From Gaiellasilicea sp963802765 (GTDB taxonomy: Bacteria; Actinomycetota; Thermoleophilia; Gaiellales; Gaiellaceae): 64,000 nt of DNA. Below are positions 28,790 through 38,643 of the stretch, in pieces (the stretch's first letter is position 1; every line of letters begins with the position of its first letter). Below the pieces are notes generated by a model that saw nothing but the letters and a program-made list of their open reading frames with translations, did no database searches and was not told the origin of the DNA. The translations under genes and the position numbers were made by a program. The stretch is from contig CAWDJZ010000009.1 in NCBI GenBank assembly GCA_963802765.1, forward strand, positions 139,741-203,740, in the 5' to 3' direction.

Positions 28790-29865
28790 ACCGCGAGGAA
28801 GCTCTCGACGTCGCCCTCGGGCAGATCGAGCGTCAGTTCGGCAAGGGCTCGGTCATGAAGATGAGCGACCAGGCCCAGGTGCAGATCGGAGCCGTCTCGA
28901 CCGGCTCGCTCTCGCTCGACCTCGCCCTCGGCATCGGCGGCCTACCGCGCGGCCGCGTGGTCGAGCTGTTCGGGCCGGAGAGCTCGGGCAAGACGACTCT
29001 CGTCTATCACGTGATCGCCGAGGCGCAGCGCCGTGGCGGCATCTGCGCCTTCATCGACGCCGAGCACGCGATGGACCCGCAGTACGCACGGAAGATCGGC
29101 GTCAACGTCGACGACCTGCTCGTCTCGCAGCCCGACACCGGTGAGCAGGCGCTCGAGATCACGGAGCTGCTCGTGCGCTCCGGCGCGCTCGACATCGTCG
29201 CGGTCGACTCGGTCGCGGCCCTGACGCCGAAGGCCGAGATCGAGGGCGAGATGGGGGACAGCCACGTCGGCCTCCAGGCACGGCTGATGAGCCAGGCGCT
29301 GCGGAAGCTGGCGGGCACTCTCAACCGCACCGACACGATCTGCCTCTTCACGAATCAGTTGCGCGAGAAGATCGGCGTCATGTTCGGCAGCCCCGAGACG
29401 ACTCCGGGCGGCCGCGCGCTCAAGTTCTACTCGTCGGTGCGGCTCGACATCCGGCGGATCGAGACGCTCAAGGACGGCGCCGAGGCCTACGGCAACCGTG
29501 TCCGCGTCAAGGTGGTCAAGAACAAGGTGGCGCCCCCGTTCAAGCAGGCGGAGTTCGACATCATCTACGGCTCGGGGATTCCCTGGGAGGGCACCGTGCT
29601 CGACGTCGGGATCGAGCGGAAGATCGTCCAGAAGTCGGGCTCCTACTTCAGCTTCGGCGACGAGCGGCTCGGCCAGGGGCGTCAGAACGCGTCCTCCTTC
29701 CTGCGCGAGCACCCGGACGTCGTGCAGGAGATCCTCGCCGCGATCCAGGCCCAGGCTGGGCCCGAGCAAACGGTCTCGGCACGGCTGCTGCCGACCGTCG
29801 CCGGCGCCGAGGAGGCGATTCCCGTCGTCGACGACGTCGAGGAGGAGGCCGCCTCCGCGGCCTAG
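28786..29865 (+). CDS. recA: Recombinase RecA
   Basis: 359 residues, catalysing ATP-dependent strand exchange and LexA co-cleavage. It shows FGKGSVMKMSD, Walker A GPESSGKTTLVYHV at about 63, the LLVSQPDTGEQALEI region, Walker B VAVDSVAALTPKAE, loop L2 CLFTNQLREKIGVMFGSPET, and the PGGRALKFYSS motif. The tail is acidic (VVDDVEEEAASAA). An AGGAGG site lies 10 bases before ATG 28786, inside thpR. There is no obvious SOS box immediately upstream because the gene is embedded in the cinA unit. Confidence 0.99.
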   Translation: MNREEALDVALGQIERQFGKGSVMKMSDQAQVQIGAVSTGSLSLDLALGIGGLPRGRVVELFGPESSGKTTLVYHVIAEAQRRGGICAFIDAEHAMDPQYARKIGVNVDDLLVSQPDTGEQALEITELLVRSGALDIVAVDSVAALTPKAEIEGEMGDSHVGLQARLMSQALRKLAGTLNRTDTICLFTNQLREKIGVMFGSPETTPGGRALKFYSSVRLDIRRIETLKDGAEAYGNRVRVKVVKNKVAPPFKQAEFDIIYGSGIPWEGTVLDVGIERKIVQKSGSYFSFGDERLGQGRQNASSFLREHPDVVQEILAAIQAQAGPEQTVSARLLPTVAGAEEAIPVVDDVEEEAASAA

Positions 29866-29870
29866 GGGCC

Positions 29871-30287
29871 TTGGAGGAGCGCCCGGACGCGGTCGAGGAG
29901 GCGCTGCGCGCGCTCCGCGCCCGCGATCGCACCGCGGCGGAGCTCGATGCGCAGCTGGAGCGGCGCGGCGTCCACGCCGCGGAGCGCGCGGAGGCGCTCG
30001 CGACGCTCCAGCGGGTCGGCTACGTCGACGACGCACGCCTCGCGCGCTCGCGCGCGGAGGCCCTCGCCGAGCGTGGTTCGGGCGACGCCCTGATCCGCCA
30101 CGATCTCGAGCGGCGCGGCGTCGCGGCGGAGCTCGTCGCCGCGACGCTCGCGGAGCTCGACAGCGAGCGTGAGCGTGCGGAGCGGATCGTCCGGCGACGC
30201 GGTCCGGGGGCAAAAACGGCGCGGTACCTGGCTTCGCGCGGCTTCGGGGAGGACGTGCTCGAGGCAGCCGTTGCGGCGCAGGAGTGA
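29871..30287 (+). CDS. recX: Regulatory protein RecX
   Basis: 138 residues of three-helix repeats: ALRALRARDRTAAELDAQLE, LATLQRVGYVDDARLARS and RHDLERRGVAAELVAATLAE. The protein binds the RecA filament and modulates its activity. It starts at TTG 29871, five bases after recA, with a conserved recA-recX pairing. Its length is normal for actinobacterial RecX. Confidence 0.95.
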   Translation: MEERPDAVEEALRALRARDRTAAELDAQLERRGVHAAERAEALATLQRVGYVDDARLARSRAEALAERGSGDALIRHDLERRGVAAELVAATLAELDSERERAERIVRRRGPGAKTARYLASRGFGEDVLEAAVAAQE

Positions 30288-30476
30288 GAAGCGCTAGGAT
30301 CGGTAGTGCTTCCATTCGACGTTTTTCCTGCAAGTACGTGCTTTTCCGAACTCAACCGATCGTGACTCGTTCCCCTCTCGACATTCGTTCACCCGGCGAC
30401 CAGGAGGAGCCGCCGGACCTGGCCTGATTCGGCGCGTCAGCGACCGGAGCGCGGCCGTGCAGGCCGAGCGCCGGAT

Positions 30477-32040
30477 GTGAGCACCCGCGGCGCGCAGGCG
30501 CCGCGGCCAATCGACCTTCTTCCCTGGAGGCAGGACGCCTTGCTCACCGCGCTCGCGACGCTGATCGGATTGGCTCTTGGCGCCGGCGTCGCCACGGCGC
30601 TGCTGATGCTCCGGAGCGGGTCGCGCGTGCGCGTGGCGGAGCGGGAGGCCGAGACGATCCGCCGCGAGGCGCAGATCGAGTCGCGCGAGCTGGCGGTCAA
30701 ACTGCGCGCCGACGTCGAGGCCGAGGTTCAGCACCGCCGCACCGACGTAGCCCGGCTCGAGGCGCAGGTCACGCCAGGCGCAGCACGACCTCGAGCGCAA
30801 GAGCACGGAGGTCGACCGCCGGGAGCAAGGCCTTGCCGACCGCGAGACGCACGCCAAGCAGCTGCAGGAGGAACTGAAGACCGCCAAAGACCAGGCGCTG
30901 GCGGAGCTGGAGAAGGCGGCCGGCCTGACCGTCGCCGAGGCGAAGCGCCACCTGCTCGAGCGGTCGGAAGACCTGATCCGGCACGAGCTCGCGCGCAGCG
31001 TTCGGCAGCAGGAGGAGGAGGCCCGCACCGAGGCGAGACGCCGCGCGCGCGCGCTCGTCGCCGACGCACTCCAGCGCGTCGCGGCGAGCCACACGGCCGA
31101 GACAACGGTCACCGTGGTCGAGCTTCCCTCGGACGACATGAAGGGCCGGATCATCGGGCGTGAGGGCCGCAACATCCGCGCGCTCGAGCACCTCACAGGC
31201 GTTGACTTCATCATCGACGACACCCCACAGGCGGTCGTCCTCTCGTCGTTCGACGGCCTGCGGCGCGAGGTGGCGAGGACGACCCTCGAGAAGCTGATCG
31301 AGGACGGGCGGATCCACCCGGCCCGGATCGAGGAGATGTACTACCTCTCCAAGGCCGAGCTCGAGGACCACGTCCGCCAAGCGGGTGAGCAGGCCGTTTT
31401 CGAGGCGAACGCCGGCGAGTTCCACGAGGAGCTCGTCAAAATCATCGGGAAGCTCCGCTACCGCACGAGCTACGGCCAGCACGTCCTCAAGCACACGCTC
31501 GAGGTCGTTCACCTGACCGGGATCATGGCGAGCGAGCTCGGTGCGAGTGTGAAGACGGCGAAGCGGGCCGCGCTGCTGCACGACGTCGGGAAGGCGATGA
31601 CGCACGAGGTCGAGGGCTCGCACGCACTGATCTCTGCGCAGCTGGCGAAGCGGTACGGCGAGAGCCAGGGCGTCATCCACGCGATCGAGGCGCACCACTA
31701 CGAGGTGCAGCCGCAGACGGTGGAGGCGGTGCTGCTGATCGCCGCCGACGCGATCTCGGCCTCGCGTCCGGGCGCGCGCGGCGAGAGCCTCGAGCACTAC
31801 ATCAAGCGGCTGGGTGCGCTCGAGGAGATCGCCAGCGCGAAGCCGGGGGTCGCGAAGGCCTATGCGCTTCAGGCCGGCCGGGAGATCCGCGTGATGGTCG
31901 AGCCCACCGAGGTGGACGACGACGGCGCCGTGCTGCTGTCGCACGAGATTGCGCGCGAGATCGAAGACCAGCTCGAGTACCCGGGGCAGGTGAAGGTGAT
32001 CGTGATCCGCGAGAGCCGCGCAATCGAGGTGGCCAAGTAG
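30477..32040 (+). CDS. rny: Ribonuclease Y (frame-broken)
   Basis: About 520 residues, the membrane-anchored endoribonuclease that starts mRNA decay. The N-terminal helix is ALLTALATLIGLALGAGVATALLML, followed by a long charged coiled coil. An extra base near 30775 breaks the frame in that coil. After it come the KH domain (DDMKGRIIGREGRNIRALE) and the HD phosphohydrolase domain (ALLHDVGKAMTHEVEGSHAL; VIHAIEAHHYE). The C-terminus ends VIRESRAIEVAK. The GTG start at 30477 is assumed, with no clear Shine-Dalgarno. A 189-base gap separates it from recX. RNase Y is rare in most actinobacteria, which use RNase E, but occurs in deep-branching groups. Confidence 0.95.
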
Positions 32041-32102
32041 GCGTCGAGATCCGCCGTCTCGAAGGCGAGGCGCTGACGGCAGAGCTCGACTCGCTCGCAC
32101 GC

Positions 32103-32555
32103 GTGCTCGTCGATTGCGTCGAGGGAGGCGCGTCGGTCAGTTTCATGTGGCCGTTCTCTCGGACCGATGCCCGCGCCTTCTTCGAAGGGGTCGCCGCCGA
32201 GGTCGAGCAAGGCCGCCGCCTGATCGTCGCCGCCTTCGACGACGGCGAGCTGCTCGGCACCGTCCAGGTGATCCTGGCGCTGCCGCCGAATCAGCCGCAC
32301 CGTGGCGAGATCACGAAGCTGCTCGTGCACCGCTCGGCACGGAGGCGCGGCGTCGCACGGCTGCTGATGGAGCAGGCCGAAGCAGAGGCGCGGGCCGAGG
32401 GGAAGACGCTGCTCGTCCTCGACGCGGTCACCGGCGACGATGCGGAGCGCCTCTACGAGCGCCTCGGGTGGACGAAGGTCGGCGTCATCCCCGGCTACGC
32501 GCTCTACCCGGACGGGCGGGTCTGCGACACGACCTACTTCTGGAAAGGACTCTGA
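32103..32555 (+). CDS. GNAT-family N-acetyltransferase
   Basis: 150 residues from GTG 32103. The acetyl-CoA loop is VHRSARRRGVARLLMEQAE, preceded by LLGTVQVILALPPNQPHRGE and followed by LLVLDAVTGDDAERLYERLGWTKVG. The coding pattern continues upstream in frame to about 32042 (EIRRLEGEALTAELDSLA), so the true start probably lies at the rny junction and may be hidden by an indel. The substrate is unknown. It lies between rny and miaB. Confidence 0.85.
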   Translation: MLVDCVEGGASVSFMWPFSRTDARAFFEGVAAEVEQGRRLIVAAFDDGELLGTVQVILALPPNQPHRGEITKLLVHRSARRRGVARLLMEQAEAEARAEGKTLLVLDAVTGDDAERLYERLGWTKVGVIPGYALYPDGRVCDTTYFWKGL

Positions 32556-32589
32556 GGAAACGATCGCCGGACGCGGCTACGCTACGGCG

Positions 32590-33909
32590 GTGCGGAGATA
32601 CCACGTCACCACGTTCGGCTGCCAGATGAACGCCCACGACTCGGAGCGGATCAAGGGCATGCTCGAGTCGCTCGGGCTCGGCGAGGCGCCTTCGCAGGAG
32701 GACGCCGACGTGCTCGTCTTCAACACCTGCACGATCCGCGAGAAGCCCGACACGCGGCTCGCGGCCTACCTCGGTGACGCCGGCGCGCGCAAGCGGCAGA
32801 ACCCCGAGCTCGTCGTCGCCGTCGGCGGCTGCTACGCGGAGGCGCAGCGCGAGCGCATCTTCGAGCTCTACCCCCAGGTCGACGTCGCGTTCGGGCCCGG
32901 CTCGATCCCGCATCTCGGCGACTGGATCGGGACCGGGGGAGAGGCGCCGCGCGGCCGCTTCGGCACGCACGAGCACTTCGCCGGGCACCTGCCGATGCAC
33001 CGTGAGCGCGCGTTCAGCGCGTGGGTGCAGGTCTCGATGGGATGCAACTCGAAGTGCTCGTACTGCATCGTCCCCACCGTGCGCGGCCGCGAGCAGAGCC
33101 GTCGGCCCGGCGAGATCGTGGCCGAGGTGACGCAGCTCGCGGCGGACGGCGTCAAGGAGATCACGCTGCTGGGCCAGAACGTCAACTCCTGGGGCCGCGA
33201 CCTGCGGCCTGAGCTCGACACCGAGTTCGGCGAGCTGCTGCGCGCCTGCGACGCGATCGAGGGGATCGCGCGGATCCGATTCACGAGCCCGCACCCAAAG
33301 GACTTCCGGGACCCGGTGATCGCGGCGGTCGCCGAGTGCGACACCGTCTGCGAGCAGATCCATCTGCCGGTGCAGTCGGGCTCCAGCCGGATCCTCAAGG
33401 CAATGCGCCGGACCTATGACCAGCCCCGCTATCTCGCACTGGTCGAGAAGCTGCGGGCGGCCATCCCCGGTCTCGCCCTCGGCACGGACGTCATCGTCGG
33501 CTTTCCCGGCGAGACGGAGGAGGACTTCGCGCAGACGCTCGACGTGGTCGAGCACGTCCGCTACGACAGCGCCTTTACGTTCATCTACTCGCCGCGACAC
33601 GGTACCGAGGCGGCCGGGTTGCCCGACCAGGTGCCGGAAGAGGTCAAGCATGAGCGGCTCGAGCGCCTCGTCGACGTAGTGCAACGGATCGCCGCGGAGA
33701 AGAACGCTCAGCGTGTCGACTCGGTGGAGGAGGTGCTCGTCGAGGGCAGGAGCCGGACGGACGAGAGGTTGCTGCGGGGACGCACCCGTCGCAACGTCAC
33801 GGTCAATTTCGCCGGCGACGCCGCGCCCGGCGAGCTCGTCGACGTCCTGATCGAGGGCTCGACGTCGACGACACTGCGCGGTGCGCAGCGGACGGCGGTG
33901 GCTGCGTGA
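32590..33909 (+). CDS. miaB: tRNA-2-methylthio-N6-dimethylallyladenosine synthase
   Basis: 439 residues. The N-terminal MTTase domain reads VTTFGCQMNAHDSERIKGML, NTCTIREKPDTRL and VVAVGGCYAEAQRE, with three cluster Cys residues. The radical-SAM motif CxxxCxxC is in MGCNSKCSYCIVPTVRGRE. The C-terminal TRAM domain begins DSVEEVLVEGRS. The enzyme adds the 2-methylthio group to i6A37 made by MiaA, whose gene lies 1.1 kb downstream. It starts at GTG 32590, and its stop lies in repeat element 2. Confidence 0.97.
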   Translation: MRRYHVTTFGCQMNAHDSERIKGMLESLGLGEAPSQEDADVLVFNTCTIREKPDTRLAAYLGDAGARKRQNPELVVAVGGCYAEAQRERIFELYPQVDVAFGPGSIPHLGDWIGTGGEAPRGRFGTHEHFAGHLPMHRERAFSAWVQVSMGCNSKCSYCIVPTVRGREQSRRPGEIVAEVTQLAADGVKEITLLGQNVNSWGRDLRPELDTEFGELLRACDAIEGIARIRFTSPHPKDFRDPVIAAVAECDTVCEQIHLPVQSGSSRILKAMRRTYDQPRYLALVEKLRAAIPGLALGTDVIVGFPGETEEDFAQTLDVVEHVRYDSAFTFIYSPRHGTEAAGLPDQVPEEVKHERLERLVDVVQRIAAEKNAQRVDSVEEVLVEGRSRTDERLLRGRTRRNVTVNFAGDAAPGELVDVLIEGSTSTTLRGAQRTAVAA

Positions 33910-34063
33910 CGCAGTCACGCGGCCAGGAGGGGGTTCGGGGGAACCGGCGGGTTCCCCGATTAGGCGCGCTGCTGCGCAGCAGCAGCGTCCCCGCGCAGGG
34001 GGCTCGTGGGGGAAACCGGGTTTCCCCCACGCGACCGAGCCGAAGGCGAGGGAGGCTGCGTGA
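33900..34063 (+). repeat. Structured junction repeat element, copy 2
   Basis: A ~154-base element homologous to copy 1 at 23223-23387, lying between miaB and an epimerase gene. Hairpin 1 (33904-33920) is GCGTGAC/GTCACGC and holds the miaB stop; hairpin 2 has an eight-bp stem around GGGGAACC; hairpin 3 is CGCTGCTGC-GCA-GCAGCAGCG; hairpin 4 (34005-34031) starts CGTGGGGG and ends CCCCCACG. A perfect 10-bp direct repeat GGCTGCGTGA flanks it (33900-33909, 34054-34063). The right-hand copy supplies the GTG start of the next gene, after GAGGGAGG. Confidence 0.9.
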
Positions 34064-35103
34064 GGGTCCTGCTCACCGGAAGCTCCGGTCAGATCGGCAC
34101 TAACCTCGCCCTTCGCCTGCGGCAGGACGGGCATGAGGTCTTCGGGGTCGACAAGCGCCAGAACGCGTGGACGGACGAGTTCCGCTATCTGCTCCAGGAT
34201 CTGGCCGGCCACTACGCGCCGTTCCCGGGCGGGATCAACGGCGTCGAGTACCCCGAGGTCGACCTCGTCGTGCACTTCGCGGCGCACGCGAAGGTGCACC
34301 AGCTCGTTCGGCAGCCACACCGCGCGCTCGAGAACGCCGTGATGACCTTCAACGTGCTCGAGTACGCGCGCCAGCAGCGTCTCCCGATCGTCTTCTCCTC
34401 GAGCCGCGAGGTCTACGGCGACGTCCATCGCTTCGAGGAGTACGGCGAGGGCGTCGCCGACTTCGCCTTCACGGAGAGCACGTACTCCGCCTCGAAGATC
34501 GCGGGGGAGGCGTTCATCTACTCGTACGCGCGCTGCTACGGGCTGCCCTATCTCGTCTTCCGCTTCTCGAACGTCTACGGCCGTTTCGACAACGACCTGC
34601 ACAGGATGGTTCGCGTGATCCCGCTCTTCATCCACTCGATGCTGCGCGGGGAGCCGATCACGGTCTACGGCGGCCGGGACAAGACCCTCGACTTCACGTA
34701 CGTCGACGACTGCGTCGAGGGGATCACGCGCGGGATCGAGGCCCTGGCGGAGGGCCGCGTGGTCAACCAGACGATCAACCTCGCCTACGGCAAGGGAAAC
34801 ACGCTCGTCCACTGTGCCGAGCGAATCGCAGCCGAGCTCGGCACCGAGCCGCAGATGACGATCGCGCCGTCGCTGCTCGGCGAGGTCACCCACTATGTCG
34901 CCGACCTGACGAAGGCGCGCGAGCTGCTCGGTTACGAGCCGAAGGTGCAGCTCGACGAAGGGATTGCGCGCGCGGTCGCCTGGTTCCGCGAGCACCGGGC
35001 CGCCCACCCCGAGGAGGACGTGCGGGTGACGGCGGATCACGAGGCCGCGACCGCGGACGATGCCGCCGAGCACGGCTGGAAGACCATCGACGCCACCACC
35101 TAG
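34060..35103 (+). CDS. NAD-dependent nucleotide-sugar epimerase/dehydratase (extended SDR)
   Basis: 347 residues. The Rossmann motif is LLTGSSGQIGTNLALRL, then VDLVVHFAAHAKVHQL, the catalytic Ser region FSSSREVYGD and the YxxxK pair in STYSASKIAGEAFIY. RFSNVYGRFDNDLHR and the C-terminal lobe follow the GalE/UDP-glucuronate epimerase pattern. The substrate is not clear from sequence. The GTG start at 34060 overlaps a TGA and is preceded by GGGAGG provided by the repeat element. A 44-base overlap with miaA follows. Confidence 0.88.
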   Translation: MRVLLTGSSGQIGTNLALRLRQDGHEVFGVDKRQNAWTDEFRYLLQDLAGHYAPFPGGINGVEYPEVDLVVHFAAHAKVHQLVRQPHRALENAVMTFNVLEYARQQRLPIVFSSSREVYGDVHRFEEYGEGVADFAFTESTYSASKIAGEAFIYSYARCYGLPYLVFRFSNVYGRFDNDLHRMVRVIPLFIHSMLRGEPITVYGGRDKTLDFTYVDDCVEGITRGIEALAEGRVVNQTINLAYGKGNTLVHCAERIAAELGTEPQMTIAPSLLGEVTHYVADLTKARELLGYEPKVQLDEGIARAVAWFREHRAAHPEEDVRVTADHEAATADDAAEHGWKTIDATT

Positions 35104-35957
35104 CGTTCTGGCGATCTTCGGCCCGACCGGCTCGGGCAAGTCGGCCGTCGCCGTCGAGATCGCACGGCGGATCCCCGCCGAGCTCGTCTCCGCCGACTCG
35201 ATGCAGGTCTACCGCGGCCTGCCCGTGCTCACGAATCAGGATGCCGGGGCACGGCTCGTCGGCATCTGGCCGCTCGACCGGCAGGGAACGGTCGGCGAGT
35301 ACCAGTCACTCGCACATGAGGCGATCGACGAAATCGTCGCATCAGGGCACACGCCTGTCGTCGTCGGCGGGTCGGGCCTCTGGTTCCAGGCCGCGCTGAC
35401 GGACGTCGCCCTGCCGCCCGACGTTCCGCCGTCCGCGCGGGCGCGCTGGGAGCGGCTGTACGACCGGCGTGGTGCGGAGACCGCCCACGGCGCTGCTCCG
35501 AGCCCGCGATCCCCGCGCGGCGGCGCGCGTCCATCCGAACGACCGGAAGCGCGTCGTGCGAGCGCTCGAGCTCTGGCAGGCGGGTGCGAGCCTCGTTCCC
35601 GAGCAGCCGCGCCTGTGGACGGCCGAGGCGCGCCTGCCGACGCTCGTCGTCGGCCTCGACGTCGCGCGCGAGGAGCTGGCACGCCGGATCCGCGCACGGG
35701 CCGAGGCGATGTTCGAGCAAGGGGTGGTGGAGGAGGTGCAGGCGGCGGGCGAGGTCGTCCCCCAGGTGCTCGGCCTCGAGGCCGTGCGCAGGCTGCCACG
35801 CGAGCAGGCGCTTCAGGAGCTCGTGCGGGCGACCGAGCGCTTCGCCGCCTACCAGCGAAAGTGGATGCGGAGGATTCCCGGCATCGTCATGATCGATGCG
35901 AACCGGGCAGTGGGAGAGGTGGCGGATGCAATTCTCGAAGTGGCACGCGCTGGGTAA
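35060..35957 (+). CDS. miaA: tRNA dimethylallyltransferase (frame-broken)
   Basis: About 298 residues. The P-loop is IFGPTGSGKSAVAVEIA, followed by LVSADSMQVYRGLPVLTNQ and the DMAPP/tRNA-binding VVGGSGLWFQAAL. An extra base near 35489 breaks the frame; afterwards come RVHPNDRKRVVRALEL, LGLEAVRRL and RFAAYQRKWMRRIPG. The enzyme prenylates A37 of tRNAs reading UNN codons and feeds MiaB. ATG 35060 is the only usable start, giving a 44-base overlap with the epimerase gene. Its end overlaps dapF by 32 bases. Confidence 0.94.
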
Positions 35958-36701
35958 CAGCTACGTCGTGATCGAGCGGGAGGCGCTGGGCCGCCCGATC
36001 GACCCGGTGCTGGCGGAGCGGCTGTGCGACGTCCGCTACGGCGTCGGCTCGGACGGCGTCGTCGAGGTGCTGTCCGTCGACGGGGCGCGCGCGGAGATCG
36101 CGATCTGGAACCCGGACGGCTCGGCCGCCGAGTTCTCCGGCAACGGCAGCCGCATCGCCGCGGGCTGGCTCGCGCGGCGCTCGGGCTCGAACACGGTGTC
36201 GATCGCCGTCGGCGGCACGGGAGTACTCGGCGGCGCTGCGGGAGGACGGCACGATCGGGATCGCGGTCGGCGACGTCGAGGTGGGCGAGATCGAGACGGT
36301 GGAGCTCGACGGCGAGCGGATCGAGCTGACCGCGGTGTCTGTCGGCAACCCGCACGCGGTCGTGCGGGCGGAGCCGGACCGGGAGGAGCTGCTCCGCCTC
36401 GGCCCGCAGCTGGAGGTGAACGGGCGCTTTCCCGACCGGACGAACGTCCAGCTCGTGCGCGTCGACGGGCCGAACGAGGTCACGGTCGCCGTCTGGGAGC
36501 GTGGAGCGGGGGAGACGAGCGCCTCGGGCTCGAGCGCCGTCGCCGTCGCGTGCGCCGCGATCGTGAACGGCTGGTGCGAGAGCCCGGTCACCGTGCGAAT
36601 GCCGGGCGGCGAGCTTCGGGTCGAGCTCGACGAGGAGAGCGCGGACGACGCTCGTCGGCCCGGTCGAGGAGATCTGCGAAGGCGAGCTGCGGTCCGTCTA
36701 G
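35926..36701 (+). CDS. dapF: Diaminopimelate epimerase-like protein with Ser at both catalytic Cys positions (frame-broken)
   Basis: About 258 residues. DapF normally interconverts L,L- and meso-DAP with two catalytic cysteines. Family landmarks are KWHALGNSYVVIE, RYGVGSDGVVEV, IWNPDGSAAEF, SVGNPHAVV and VWERGAGET. The catalytic positions read EFSGNGSR (Ser about 71, codon TCC) and SASGSSAV (Ser about 200, codon TCG), where Cys is expected in CGN and ACGT. The substrate-binding GN, NPH and ERG elements remain. Frame breaks near 36220 and 36647 do not affect these codons. It precedes dapD-dapC-dapE, read in the opposite direction. It could be a variant epimerase, a different racemase, or inactive. 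Confidence 0.88.
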
Positions 36702-36745
36702 GCGACCTGGCGCGTCGCTCGCGGTGCGTAGGCTGGGGGAAGCGC

Positions 36746-37490
<745 letters not shown>

Positions 37491-37494
<4 letters not shown>

Positions 37495-38640
37495 AGCGCC
37501 TCCTCGAGGATCGCGACGGCCTCGGCGCACTCCTCCTCCGACGGCACGAGCGCGACCCGGACGTAGCCCTCGCCGGCCGCGCCGAGGTACGACCCGGGCG
37601 CGACGAGCACGCCGTGCCCGAGCAGGCGCTCGGCGAAGCCCTCGGAGGTCTCGCCGTCCGGTACGGCGAGCCAGAGGTACATCGTCGCCTCGCTGCCCGG
37701 CGACCCGGATGCCCTTGCGCTCGAAGAGGTCGAGCAGGAGCGCCCGCTTGCGCGCGTACCGCTCGCGCGTCCGCTCGACGTGCTCCTCGTCGCCCCAGGC
37801 GACCACCGAGGCGCGCTGGACGAACTCTTGCGGCGCCGTGCCGACCGTCGGCCGGAACGCCTTCAGCGCCGCGATCAGCGCCGGGTCTCCGGCCGCGAAG
37901 CCGCTGCGGTAGCCCGTCATCGAGCTCCGCTTCGAGAGCGTGTTGAAGACGACGACGTTCGTCCGGTCCTCGAGCTGGAGCGCCGACGCGGGCGGCTCGC
38001 CGAAGTAGAGCTCGGTGTACGCCTCGTCGGAGGCGACGACGAAGCCGTGCTCGCGCGCGAGCTCGGCGAGCCGCTCGTAGAAGGCGAGCGGCGCGGTCGC
38101 GCAGGTGGGGTTGTTCGGGTAGTTGACCCAGAAGACCGCGAGCCGGCTCCACGTCTCCTCGTCGACGGCGTCGAGGTCGGGCAGGAAGCCGTTGTCCTCG
38201 CGCAGCGGCAGGGCGAGCGGGCGGGCGTGCGCGAAGAGCGCGCCTCGCTCGTAGACCGGATAGCCCGGATCGGTGAACGCAACCGTGTCGCGCGCGCCGT
38301 CGGCGTCCGCGACCGCGAGGGCGAAGCTGAAGATCGCCTCCTTGCTCCCGAGCGTCGGGATCACCTCCGTGTCGGGGTCGAGCGCCGTCCCGAAGCGGCG
38401 CCCGCCCAGCCCGCGACGGCCTCGCGCAGCTCGGGCAGCCCGACGGCGGCCGGGTAGCCCATCCGCTCGCGCAGTCCGGCGACGAGCGCGTCGCGGATGA
38501 ACGGCTCGGTCGGCTCGCGCGGGTCGCCCATGCCGAAGTCGATCACCCGCGTCCCGCTCGCCTCCGTTCGCGCGCGCGGCCTCGTTCAGGCGCACGAACG
38601 GATACGTCGTCTGGCGCTCGAGGATGGGGGAGACGGGCAC
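37491..38640 (-). CDS. dapC: N-succinyldiaminopimelate aminotransferase (frame-broken)
   Basis: About 382 residues, PLP fold type I. It begins MPVSPILERQTTYPFVRLNE; then IDFGMGDPREPTEPFI, LPELREAVAGW, IPTLGSKEAIFSFALA, the PLP-binding NYPNNPTCATAP and VASDEAYTELYF, and the Schiff-base Lys in NTLSKRSSMTGYRSGF. The C-terminus reads MYLWLAVPDGETSEGF. Breaks lie near 38565 and 37694 (extra base) and 38408 (probably a lost T in the tryptophan-cysteine-GRRF segment). It makes N-succinyl-L,L-DAP for DapE and shares its 3' end with the dapD start. Confidence 0.93.
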
Positions 38641-38643
38641 GCG

